NCBI GenBank assembly: GCA_025094145.1
Contig: JALLLS010000058.1
Span: 124,001 to 188,000 of the forward strand
From: Spinellus fusiger
Lineage: Eukaryota > Mucoromycota > Mucoromycetes > Mucorales > Phycomycetaceae
Direction of reading: 5' to 3'
DNA length: 64,000 nucleotides
Below are positions 32,440 through 45,048 of the stretch, piece after piece (position 1 is the first letter of the stretch; every line of letters starts with the position of its first letter). The translations under genes and the position numbers were made by a program. The notes under the pieces were generated by a model, which was given only the letters and a program-made list of their open reading frames with translations, did no database searches and was not told the origin of the DNA.

Positions 32440-33300
32440 ATCACTATTGCATTTATAGAGTCATGGAAACCCCTAAAAAGTGAATTAGATGGATTCAAGA
32501 CACACTGAAAGATGTTATTAGAAAGGATCCATTTGCCTCATACAACCAACTGACATTGGGAATATTGAAGTTTGAGGTTGATATAAGTAGAGACATCCTT
32601 ATCAGCTACTGTAATCAGTTAGAGTATGTATCCTTTTCTGTTGACCACAAGCTAGCTTTAACTGAAAAACACACAAAGAGAAACAGCTTTGTTGGGCTAA
32701 AGAACATGCCAGTTGGACAAGTGATTAGTGGAGAGGTATCATTTAGTCTGATGAGTCAAAATACATTATGAAAAAAAAGCAATAGAGATGCCTGTGTAAT
32801 TAAAATAGTTAAAGAAAGATATAGTTATAATCCCATTGATCCAACGATGTAGTTTGGTGGTGATGGTGTGATGTTTTAGAGCTGTTATTAGGCTAATGGA
32901 TTTGACTCATTAGTCGTTGTTGATAGCAGTGTAAACTAAGACGAATACATCAGAATTTTGGCTGGTGAGTTCCATCCTTGGTTCATGAAATTGTATCAGA
33001 AAGAAAACAGCGAGTTACTGTTACAATAAAAGAGTGCTAGCTGTCATACTGGGGCCTATGCTAGATGGTGAAAAGAAACACATCAGATTAGGGTTATTTG
33101 ATTACTAGCCTACACAAATCCCTGACTTGAACTCAATTGAACATATCTGATACGCCTTGGAAATATGAATTGAATAAATAAGGGTATCTATTATCAATGT
33201 AGAAAGTTAGTGTTGAACTTGCACAACGATGAGTTCAGAGTATGACAGACAGATGTCAGGATGTCACTGATGCCAAAGGAGACCATACAAGATATTAACT
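32440..33300 (+). pseudogene. Decayed Tc1/mariner-type transposase in the palindrome spacer
   Basis: Broken plus-strand frames read WIQDTLKDVIRKDPFASY (HTH/linker region), then SYCNQLEYVSFSVDHK, ASCHTGAYARW, and a DLNSIEHIWYALE-like block near 33130-33170. The order is that of a Tc1/mariner DDE transposase. It ends in the CQRRPYKIL-like C-terminus seen in the 17.8-18.4 kb copy. Many stops and shifts; not functional. Its downstream flank (33300 onward) runs into the right palindrome arm. Confidence 0.75.
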
Positions 33301-33513
33301 GTATTATTTTATTTTCGATAAATACAAGATATTGAGCCCTAGTATGCTGAAGTTTGAAGCTTATAGATCAAATGTAAAGTGTTTTATTTGATGTTGAACA
33401 TTTCCTATCTATTTCATCCAGATATTTAAAGCATTGAATTTAATTGGATGTGGCCGTATTAACACTTTCTTGAACAAGTAGGTTAATCCTAATCATATAT
33501 TCAATAACCTCTT

Positions 33514-36116
33514 GAGAGCCATCTTCAAAATAGATATACAGATTGTTATGGGTATGGCTATCTGCACAAAGGTCATCTTAACTGTCTAAATAATAATAGA
33601 AACCAGACAGAAAGTAGTGGCATTCTTATATGACCAATAAATGGCAGCTTATTACAAAGAATGAGTGAGATGAATCAGTCAATGACCAAAATATCATGAT
33701 AAGCACAATAAAACACTACTGTTTCAGATTGATATATAAAAAAAATAAATCACTTGTATTTATTTGGAAAGCCCTTTTTATCAGTATAGAGTATAGGCTA
33801 ACATTGAACAAGGCTGCCTGGACCATATACAACATAGCCAAGACACACTGAGAAGAGATCTACTATGTGATGTACAGAATGCTGTTACCTCAGACTCTAT
33901 ATATTAAAGAAACAAGAGATTGGCAAATTGTAAAAATAAAAAACAGTTACAAAATCAATGGTATGAAATGAAGCAATTATGATAAGCTGTAGTGTATTTG
34001 AATGCAGTAGATAGATCTTTTAAAGGTAGTATAAAAGTACAACAGTCTGCATTAGAATGTGTGCCTTTTGGTGGTTATCTGAGCCAAGTTATTCTATTTG
34101 TAATAATCATTAGAGTGGAGTAGAAGTATAAAAGAGTGACAAACAAGCTGAATACAAAAGAACAGAGTGAATCGTGCGTTAACTAACCAACTACTTTTGA
34201 ACCCAAAAAGCCATTAACGACACCATCTAAAAAGCGACATAGTGTGTTTTATTGAATTTTATCATGCAAAAAGACATAATAATGTCTAGTGGTAGATACT
34301 TATAAAAATTACTACACATCCAAAGATTTTCTGGCCTTTAAGCGGTGATAAATCCTTCCTTTTAGGTTACAATAAGACCTCACCTTTTATGTAACGCTGT
34401 TTAAGATCAAAGGTTTACAAATATCCAAATTATTATTTTCTTTTGTAGTATACTTCACTATCAAATTGTATTATTAATAGAATATAGTGTTGATGAATGA
34501 AATTGTTTATGATAAAATTATAGCTAGTAATATACAACTACTATAGCTACTGCTGTTCTATATGTATTCCTTATTGAAATAGATTCTACACCCTAAAAGC
34601 CTAATACGTTATTATAGGGAGATAGATAACTATGCTTGGAAGTATGCCCTAGACACAGTTGACAGTACAGAAGGAAGAAGACCGCCTAAGACTGACTTGA
34701 GAAAGAGTCTTAGCTTATCTAATAACAAGAGAGTGCATTATTAATGGTTCAATCAAGAAAGATTAATGGTTCAATCAAGAAAGATAGTATGCTTACCTTG
34801 TACTTTATACTTGTCTTGAGAACAATAAGCTATAGACTATCTATTAGAAGAAGAGGGGTCAGTACTATTTCTTGTGGACTATAGTGAGATCAAGCCCAGA
34901 TGAAGACGCTGCTTACCTTTTATATTTATATATCTCTCAAAAATAGCCTTTGGTGGTATCTACCACCTCCTTCTATTGCTTTGCATTGTTAATAATAGCA
35001 CATTGCCTTGTTCAGTTATGCTTATCTACTTCAAAACTGGAGATTATTTTGTCTGTTTGCAGAAACCCTATGCAAATAATTACACTTCATTTGAGAAATA
35101 TGAATGATGTGAAAACAAGGTTGTTTGGTCTGACGAATTCTATTTTACAATTGTGGGCAATGATAAAGGGACTAGAGTGATTAAAAATAGACTCTGTTAC
35201 AAAGTACTGAGCAATGTTTCTATAATAATAATGTAGACAATCATCTAAAGAACAACTATTCTGAATCCCGCGTTATTCCATGAATCCTTTATTATAAACA
35301 TCTTTGACTGATGGATATGCCTTTATTTTCCAAAAGAAAATAATAAAATAAAAATAAAAAATTGCTGTCCACTCACTTATTGTATGGGACTGTATATGTG
35401 CATAGAAAACCCGTGGAATTCACAGTTTCCATTGGTAGAGATACAAGCTTTATGCCTTGGCACAACTTCTTGGTTTTCAAATCACGGATTGAATCAATGG
35501 CATGTGGAAACCAGTTATAAAGCAGAAATAGTATAAAAAGAGAAAGGTCAACCCATCTTTTATCTTTTCTTCATGGAACGTGCTCTGAAGATGATAGCAG
35601 TAAAGAACTCAATCACTTGTATTGAATAGAAGCCGAGTTATCTCTATCAGGACATACATCTTCAACAGTCAATTGTGAAATGTTTGCAAGATACCTCGAG
35701 GAGAGAGTCATAGTTACCCCAATGTTGCATAACTAATTATTCAAATGAAAGTACTTCTGCTGTGGAAAACCAGAATGCCAATAGCTTACTTTTGTTTCTT
35801 AGAATGAAGCTTTTGATCTTTATTAATCAACAACAACCAGACAAACATCTAGCTAGTAGTAGCCAATCGACCAAAACATCAAAACATCAAAAATAAAAAA
35901 TAAAAAGAAAGAATCCAGTCTAGTTATCGCTGCACTAAACCAAGATACACATAACTCTTTTTTGAACCATACTACATTTCTACACTATTTTATTTCCCAA
36001 AAATGTCAATACTTTATTAAAATACTCTTTTTCAAACACATCAGCCAATAAGAAGAAGAGTTTTATTGTATTGTCCGTGTATTTACTTTCATATCCCAAA
36101 AATCTTTAGGTGTGTA
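33514..36116 (-). repeat. Right arm of the 8.3-kb inverted repeat (2603 bp)
   Basis: Reverse complement of 27812-30414. On this side the sequence stays homologous to the repeat family past the inner breakpoint: 33300-33513 matches the complement of about 17620-17830. This arm therefore probably holds the original arrangement and the left arm is the truncated inverted duplicate. The outer end coincides with the transposon terminus GGTGTGTA. Confidence 0.93.
34315..36114. mobile_element. TIR element copy 3b (right palindrome arm)
   Basis: Mirror image of copy 3a with the same TA-flanked ends. The outer TIR is the exact outer limit of the palindrome on both sides. Confidence 0.75.
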
Positions 36117-39100
36117 CTAAGTTTCTTTTGCCCTATAAAAACTTAGAGATGGGGAGTCAGTGTGAATAAAACATATTGTTACTATTGAATTATTAAGAAG
36201 ATCTGCCGCCCAATAAGAGAGAAAAAGGAGGGAGGGCTATATCCTATTTCATGATGGTACTGTCAATAGAACTTAAGAGCTATCTCGTGCATCTTTGAAA
36301 CGCTTCACAAAATTCTACCAGAATAATAAAAATAAGATAAAAATAAATACTATTAATATATAGAACTTCCACACACTATGTGTTTAATTATTAGTGTTTA
36401 TTTTTGTATTATATCTATTTTGAGTGATGGCAGTTAGATAGTTGGACACTAATTTATTCATGGAAGGTATTGATTTAAGGGTAGTACATGTATTTTATGT
36501 GATCAAATTCAATTATTACCTATATTTTATAAGTTACTCATGACAGTAGTAATACAATCCATTTACAAAGTCAAGACAATGTGTGTTTTAATATATCCGA
36601 GTGCTATCAAATCGGATACTGTTACTTAAGAGGTTAATGTTTGGAAGGATACAACAGTTACTAAGACTGTTGTAAAAGAATAAGAATTTATTCCATAATG
36701 ATGCTTCTTATTTTTATTTTATCCCCTTTAACCTATACTACTCTTTTAGTAATTACAACAGCTGAATAAAATCCATACTAACAGCTAATTAAGTTATTTA
36801 AATTAGTAACGATTTCCAGTTCTTTGCCGCCTTTCTTAAACATTTACAATGAAGTGTCCCAAGTGACAACTGATTTGTAGATCCAGTTTATTTTACCGAA
36901 AACATACTCAGAACGACTAATACCCTGAAGCTCAACTTGTTTTCTTCTGTTTCAGCTGACTGATGATCAATTCTTTGAGTGGAAGTTTATTCTATTACAA
37001 CGCACCTATGACTTGATTTGATGAACAATCCATCATTTACAGATCTATCATTGAGTTAAATGTTTACATGTATGTATGTATTTATGAATAAATGTATGTG
37101 TGTATGTGTGTGTCTATCTAGTTTTCATGCCTTTGATAATCAATCCAAATATTATTATTTTCTTATTGTTTAAACCCCCCCCCCTAAATATAGGTACATA
37201 CAATTTAAGACGTCTCTACCTAATGGGTCTGGGTACCAGCCGTGTATATTAACAAGATAGTTACTTTACAATAGAGAGAAATAAGGAGAAAGTGTCATCT
37301 TAAACTAGGAATACTCCAAAAATAATAATACTGTAACTAAAAAATACAACAACTTGAAGCACTATTTAATAAGGTAATGAAAAGAGACAAGGAAATTAGC
37401 TTGAGAATGAAAGGTGAGTTGAATCAAGAAATATATTTATATTGTTGATGGTGATATTCTCTCTAGAAAAAATACCTGCTAGCAGACACCTATTTAGTTT
37501 AAGGCACATGTTTATATATAATACTACTGCTGATGGTATAGTATAGTATAGAAAGAAAATATTAAAGAAAAAGAACTATATGATAAATACAAATATGGGA
37601 GATAAAAAAAAACAACTATTCTTGTCTCAGCTTTACTGAAAGCACTAATTACTGTTTAACATCTCTGACTTTTTATATATATAAACAAAACAAGAAAAGA
37701 TTAATAGTAATATTAAGGTGTTTTCTTCTAGGATAGAAAGGGAATATAGTCTATTTATGAATTCAAAGAAGAAACTTAAACTATTCTATAGAAACAATCA
37801 TCTTTCTGAATACTAGAGCACTCTATATAATTGATATAAAGTTTTATTGCATACTATCTTATACTTTCAATTGATGATAGCATTTATATTATTATGCTAC
37901 AAATGCCTATTTCTTATGTAGAATCATTGCGTCTTGGTACTAAGATTTAATTGACGACTTTAGCAGGCATGTCATTAATACTGTTAGTCTCAATCATTTG
38001 AGCATTGATGAACCAAAACATAAAATATAAGAGAAATAAATAAATGAGTGACCCTTAGATTTTATACCCTGTTTCATTGTAGTATAAGATATATAAATAT
38101 AAATATAAAACATTACGGGTACTCAAGCATCACACAATAAAAACACTATGGGCTGTAAGACATGGCCACATTCAAATGGAATAGTGAAGATACAAGTAAA
38201 AAACACTAGAATAATATTACTTAAAAAAGAAATTGTTTATATTTATTTTCCTTAAGATTCTATTAGCTATAAAAACATTTCTGATCCCAAGTAAAACAAT
38301 GAATGAGAGCCATAAAATAGTACATTTCCCCATGTCAAGGGATTATAGCTAAGCAAAAGGGAGTTTAGTATAAGCCTAATCTATCCCCAGCAAACGACAC
38401 ATATTCTCATACCACTGACACTTTTGTGCCCAATAATTATGATCTTCGACACCCTCCTGCCCAATAGAAATGAGTATAGTAAGTTTATAGTTTCGTTTAT
38501 GCATCCTCAGACACATTGAAGAAAAATATGCATTTATTCTCAGTTCAAAATACTATCAAAGTTAGGATGGTGTATTTATAGTGAGGTCATAGCATGCTAT
38601 TCTGTTAGGCCTTTGGTTTTTATAGGAGAATAAAGAAATTCATAAGAGAATAGTTATACGGTGCAGTAGTTCTTAATATATTGGTATTTGTTAAGGTGTT
38701 TTCTTCTTGGAAGATGTAGGACAAATAGCTTATTGTTCTCTAAATAAAAATAGATACCAATGTTTCTTTTTCATACTGCATTGTATTACAAATAGTTATA
38801 AAACAATGATCATCACATGTCATCTTTTCCTTTTATATTATTAAATAGAAGAACTCTGATGGCTATCACCCTTGCTCGAGCTACTTATTCGGGTTGTAGA
38901 TTTACTCGGTAATGCTATATGTAGGTGTAGAGATGTGTAGGTGTCTATAAGATATATGCATTAATATGTATGTATGTATGTATGTATGACGTGTCTATAG
39001 ATGTATGTATATGCTATATGTATAAGTGCCACTATGCATTATTTGTGATGATCTGTAACATTTAATCATCTTGAATTATGAATCAAGGCACCAAATCTCC

Positions 39101-40602
39101 TTGCTTGCTTTAACCCTCTTATAAATAAGTAAATAAATAACAATAATAAATAATAAAAATAATTTTTATTTACAATAAAATCTTAGTATTTATTATTTAT
39201 ATACAGGGAAATAATGATTTATTATGTCGGCGATAGTGTGGGTTGAACTAGTTATAGAATAAATAGTAAAATCTTTTGACTGAATAACCTTATATGTATG
39301 TCTCCCAAATGTTTTATATACTTACTCTCGCTCTCAATGACACATAGTTTATATTATGTAGGATTCTATTTGGCTATAACTTTGATACATCAATAATAGA
39401 TCTTGATGACTGATAATATAAATGGAATGAAGAATTCAACAGATTCTGGCATAAAAATACAATACATTATCTCAATCACCCTTGTCTATTTAGAATAAAA
39501 ATGCAGGTGTAGCAGCCATACAAATAGAAAGCACGCCCAAATACCGTACATACCAGCAAGAGATTTGGCTTTAAGTGCTAAAGATGGGTTTATTCTCTTT
39601 TTTTTTCTAGACAGTGACAAGATAGCCACTTGTGTGTAGGATGTAAGAACAAGAGATATTTTAGATAAATGATATTCCCTTTTATGTATAATTTATTCTC
39701 ATCTTAAAGAATACAATGAGGGGATTTATACTGAGTATATGAACAAAAGATCGTCTTTTAAGACAAACTTATTCATGTTTTACAAGACGTGTTTCGCTAC
39801 TTATCTTTAAAATAAGGAAATTGAAACTGAGATTGTGCCAAAGCCAGAACCAGCATGTGTTGACTTTTATGTAAGACAGAAAAGCAAAGAGAATGGACTG
39901 TAGCTGCACTAAAGATAGGGAGAACCAACACTAATGGAATAAAAACGTTCTTCTATAGGCCTGTCCAAGTGTAAATATTGGTAGACATTTAAAGATTGGA
40001 GCTTTCTCATTTCAAATATAAAGCCTTTTATTTTTTATTTTTATTTTTTATTTTATTTTATTTTTACAATAACAATAACAATAACAAAAAAAAGGGTCCA
40101 CACTCGTCTACCATTTATAATTGATCTAGTATTTTAGCCTATAGAAAGAGAGAAACTCATTGGAGAGAATTCAAAAGAATGATGAGAGAAGATAAATAAG
40201 AAATATAAATAAGAATAAAAAATCGCCCCTAAACATAAAAAGAATGAGCCTTGTTCTTTTCTTGTCTCCTTCAATTTTAAACACTATTTCCTATTATTTC
40301 CTATTATTTCCTACTATTTCACCATCTTTTGACCTAAAAAACTCCTTCCTTTATTTTATAAGTAAATAATAATAATAATAATAAAAAGAGAGAGAAAAGT
40401 CAGACAAACGCCTGCTTACTTGCCTTTCTTCCATTCTTTTCTTTCTTCCATTCTTTTCTTTTCCCTTGGCTCCAAGTAGCTCCACCCCATTTCTCTTGGT
40501 CCTATGAACGCCCATGCGGACTAACATAGCCAAACCATCTTAATATCGCAGTCAACAGTCTACGAAAGCGACGCACCCTCTGACTTGTATTCTACATACA
40601 GT
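36117..40602. other. 4.5-kb AT-rich intergenic region, no gene found
   Basis: No ORF of coding character, tRNA or recognisable transposase was seen. It holds microsatellites (GTAT/ATGT at about 37070-37110 and 38970-38990; a TATTTTTTATTTT tract at about 40028-40065 followed by ACAATA repeats) and a C8 run at about 37176. The last 200 bp are presumably the promoter of the RasGEF gene; a TTCTTTCTTCCATTC duplication lies at about 40430-40460. Confidence 0.5.
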
Positions 40603-43600
40603 ATGGACTTACCAGAAACTCGACCTTTTCTTACACCTATGAACACAACATCACCCATCACCTCATTCTCACCTCCATCTTCAATACCATCTTCACCAAG
40701 ACTAACCACACCACCCTCCACTCTTACCTCACACTTTGTACAAGCACTTCATGACTTTCTTCCTTCTTCTGGTCCTGTGGATAAGTCAGTATCCTGTCTA
40801 TTTTTCCGCAAAGGCTCCATCATCGAAGTATTCAACCGAGATAGCTCTGGTTGGTGGGACGGACTCTCGAATGATGTTCGAGGTTGGTTTCCCAGCAACT
40901 ATGTGGGGCGAATTGGAGATGTTGTCCGAGAACCCGCTGATTTTGAGGACGAGCAATCCCAAGGTGAAATCGATGCGTGGCACGACTACATAAGAGAAGT
41001 CAAGCAGACGCATCAAGAAATGTTGAACAAACGTAACTCGGTGTTACCTTTAGACTCCACTGACATGCATCCCAAAGTAAGTTTTATTTATTTTTATTTT
41101 TATTTTTATTTTTATTTTTATTTTTATTTTTTTTAAAAAAAAAAACTCAAATCGTAGACAATTTTTAATCTCCTCGTTGCTGATCTTTCATCAGGTATCA
41201 GTACCAACACCAGGACCAACACCAGGACCAACACCAGGACCAACACCAGCATTAGAGTCAATTCCAATTCCAACCCCAGTAAGAAAAAGATCCCAGTCTT
41301 CTCTTACTTTTGTGACAAGAAACCGTAGTGACTTTGGCCAGGAAGAGTTGAATGAAGAACGGCGTAGGTCAGGTACAGTGCCTGTAAGCAGTAGTCCTTA
41401 TTCAGAGGGAGCAATGGTATCAGCCCCTATCCATTTCCATGGTTCTGAATGGGGATCTCTCATGGCAGACGTATCTCAAAAAATGGCCGATCTTGTGCGC
41501 ATTTGCTCTGATCCAACAGCCACCAATATCCAACTAGCTATCTTCCAGGTGGTCTACTCTATTCGGTCTGTACTGACAGCTGCCAACACAGTCGACAAGG
41601 ATTCACCACTCTTGCGCTCTTCTCCCGAACTGGCCCGACAGCGGAAGATTGTCCTAAGTGCATTAAGTCGTGTTGTACTCAGAGGAAAAGAGCTGCAGGC
41701 GGCTCCTCTTGCTACATTAGATGAAGAAATGCCAAATCTAGCCAATCAACTGCTTATTGAAGTAGACATGTTCGAAGAGATATTCCAATCCACATCTGGC
41801 TATCCCGACAAACTAGTCGATCACTCGTCTCTGTATGAGTCCACACTCTCCCTTGGCTCATTCATCTCTTCCTCTCTCTCACTACGCCAACAACTGGGAG
41901 ATGCCCGTATCTCCACTGCTTCTTTGATTGCCAAAGCAGTGCCCTTGCAGGATTCTCAGCATATCCTGGAGAATATCCTGGAACACAACAAAGCAATAGA
42001 AGACCTCATCAGCAATTTATTAGTGACGATTGAAAAGTATTTGGAGACACGACATCGTGCTACAGAAATGCTTGAGATGACACGCAAAGCCGTAGAAGCT
42101 GTACGCACATTTCTGGCCATTGTTGAGCATATCTGTTCTAGTGTAGGAGAACTGGATTACAAGCACTACTCTCTTATCCCAGAAGACCCTCATTTAATGG
42201 CCCTTATTCTTGCCAAGGAATCCGTCTATAGTGCCATTACACTTCTTGTCACCTCCGTCCGTGCTTTGACCGGCCCACACGAGGCAGATGAACCTTTAGA
42301 ACATTTGAAGGAAAACTGTGAGAATGTGGTTCGTGCAACCAATGCTTGTGCCGCATGTGTTCACACGTGCTTACACATTGACCCTAGTGAAAAGCTATCT
42401 GAAGAAGATCAAGTGGCCTTGCGGGGTCAATTGGAAAGCTTGACAGATGTTAGGAGACACCAAACACTGAGTATTCTGGGACGCAAAGTGACAAGTCTGA
42501 ATGTCCTTCAGCAGCAATACAGTGAGGCAGACACAAACGGAGAAGAACATGTCCACACTGCAGAGACAGAGACAGAGACAGAGACGGAAGCCGAGACAGA
42601 CACCGTGGAGCCAGTGCAAGAAAAGAGAGAGATCGAGCTCGAACACCAAGAAAAACAGCCCCGAGACTCCATCTTCTCACTAAAAAAGTCTTCCAGAGAA
42701 AAGTTACTCAAGTCAAAACTAGGTAGATCAGATACAATTCGACGTTCTTCAGTGACAGGTCGACAGTCACCCATCACTCAAAGTGCATCCACCAGTGCGT
42801 TGAATGGGATGTTGCGCCAGTCTGCCCGTTCTTCAGTGGAGTCCTTGCACCAGAGTTTTGTGACAAGCCCAGAGCCAATGAGTCCAGAGGGAGATCCTTA
42901 TGTTCCTATTCACCCATCAGTATTAGGCACGGGAATGTACCAGCACAGAAAACTAGCTAGAGCAGCTTCCATTAACTTTGCACATCCCCAGCCTCAACCA
43001 TCAGCCTCAACCATCATTCCTATTCCGCCTATCCCACATTCGCAATTAGCTGATCTTAAGCTTACTAGTTCTAGATCCACTCCCATGAGCGATCCCTCTA
43101 GTAAAGGACGACGACCACGCGGTATGAGTGTCTCTCACCTGAGAATGACTCTGAAAAGCAAACAAGAAGAGAACAGTCACCCAAGTGGACTCTCCTCCAA
43201 TGGATTGACACCCGAAGAGCCAAGTGTGCGACGCACTGCTTCATGGCTATCCATGTCAAGTAGCAGAACAAGAGAGAGTTATCCCGACACAGAGTCCATT
43301 CTCAAGGTACATTGTCAGTAGAGAATCCATAATTATACTAATGTGCTCCTATTGTAATAGAGAGAAGACGAGCCCTGGTTTTTGAATCAACGGGTCTTTG
43401 GAGAGGATGAATTGATGATGAATGCAGAAGGAGAGGTGACTGGTGCTACAGTTGAGATCCTTGTAGAGAAACTTACACTGCATGAGAAATCACCAGGTAA
43501 GTCATTGAGAAAAGGAGAAAAGGAAACATAAAGTACACTCGCTAATGGGGATTTTTTTTTCTTTCTTTCTTATTGAAGATGTTGTCTTTACACGTGCATT

Positions 43601-45048
43601 CTTCTATAACTTTCGCCTGTTTACTGAACCAAGTGTATTCGTAAATCTGTTAATTGAGCGATTTAACCTAAGTCCTCCAAAAGAACCATCACTGGATGAA
43701 GAGGAGCTCAAAGTTTGGTCAAGTCGGGTTCTTTTACCTGTTCGACTAAGAGTCTGCAATGTGATCAAGACTTGGTTGGAGACTTACTTTTCTCATGATC
43801 AAGACATGTCCATAGAATCCACTATCATGGAGTTTTTAAAGGGTGATATGGAAAAGGCACTTCCTGGTGCTGCTAAACGTATTCTTGAATTAGCCCAACG
43901 CACTGTAAGTGTCTATAGCCTAGACTCTCCTTTGTCCTCCTACACCGTCTCACCTGTTCATGCATACTTTAGTTCTCTTCCTCAGATCTTTCTTCTGATA
44001 GTCGCAAGCTGTCTTATTCGAGTAGCACTAGATCATCTAATATGCAAAAGTCAGCACCAGGCTCTCATGCCTCCATTTCCTCAGGTTCCTCTATTTTCTC
44101 CAACCTGAATTTGTTTGATGACGGTCCAGAAACACCCACGACCATGAGCACCCACTTTCCACCTTCTATTGTTACTAGGTCTCTCAGAAACTCATTACGT
44201 AAAGCATTGAGCCAAAACTCGATCTACAGTGTGCATGTGACTGAGTTTGATCCACTGGAACTGGCACGACAGTTAACATTAATGGAAAGCAAACTCTTCT
44301 GTCAGATTCGTCCTAGTGAGATGATTGGACAAGAATTCAAGAAAAAGGTCGGGTTCAGTACAGCTATTCATGTCAAAGCCATGATTCAAAGAAGTACACA
44401 AGTCACTAGTTGGGTCTCTGATTCTATATTGAAGGAATCAGACTCCAAGAAGCGTGTCCAAGTCATCAAGTTCTGGATCAAAGTGGGAGATGTAAGTTGT
44501 TATTTAAAGATAGATATACTTATTATCTTTAGAGCTGTCTTCAATTGAGCAATTACAATACACTGATGGCCATCCGATCTGCATTGGCCTCTACAAGTAT
44601 CACTCGACTCAAGAAGACATGGGAAATTGTCTCTGTAAAATACAAAACAATGTACGAACTCATCTACCGTGCTACCGACTCCCAACGTAACTTTGCAGAG
44701 TATCGTCAGAGACTAAAGACTTCTGTCGCACCCTGTCTTCCATTCCTGGGGGTTTATCTTACCGACATGACATTTATTGATGATGGAAACTCCTCCTACC
44801 GTGTGTCTCCTAATGGCATACAACTTATTAACTTTGACAAGTATATTAAAACCACTCGTGTGCTGAATGCCATTGACCAGTTCCAGATTCCGTATCGTTT
44901 GGCCCAAATTGGTGAAATTCAGCGATACCTTTTGCACTGTTTAGAAACTGTTGAAAAAGATGACCAAGTTTTCTATGATCGAAGTCTTCAGATTGAACCT
45001 CGTGAAGAAGATGCAGATATTCGCAGTGTGACAGGCATTTTGGCGTAG
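40603..45048 (+). CDS. SH3 - RasGEF_N - RasGEF protein (CDC25-type Ras guanine nucleotide exchange factor)
   Basis: Catalyses GDP release from Ras-family GTPases at the membrane. Six exons: 40603-41076, 41195-43306, 43361-43496, 43579-43904, 43973-44491 and 44533-45048. They sum to 4083 nt, a 1360-residue protein. Domains: N-terminal Ser/Pro-rich tail; SH3 (residues about 45-105; ALHDFLP, then GWWDGL, then WFPSNYVGRI); a TPGP repeat; a long, mostly helical middle region; a Ser-rich linker with a TETETETEAE run; RasGEF_N (about 885-1010; VTGATVEILVEKLT, then FYNFRLFTEPSVFVNLLIERF); and the catalytic CDC25 domain (about 1105-1345; FDPLELARQLTLMES, PFLGVYLTDMTFIDDG, NFDKYIKTTRVLNAI). The order matches fungal Cdc25/Ste6-type exchangers. 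Intron 1 carries a TTTTTA microsatellite (about 41085-41135). Confidence 0.93.
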
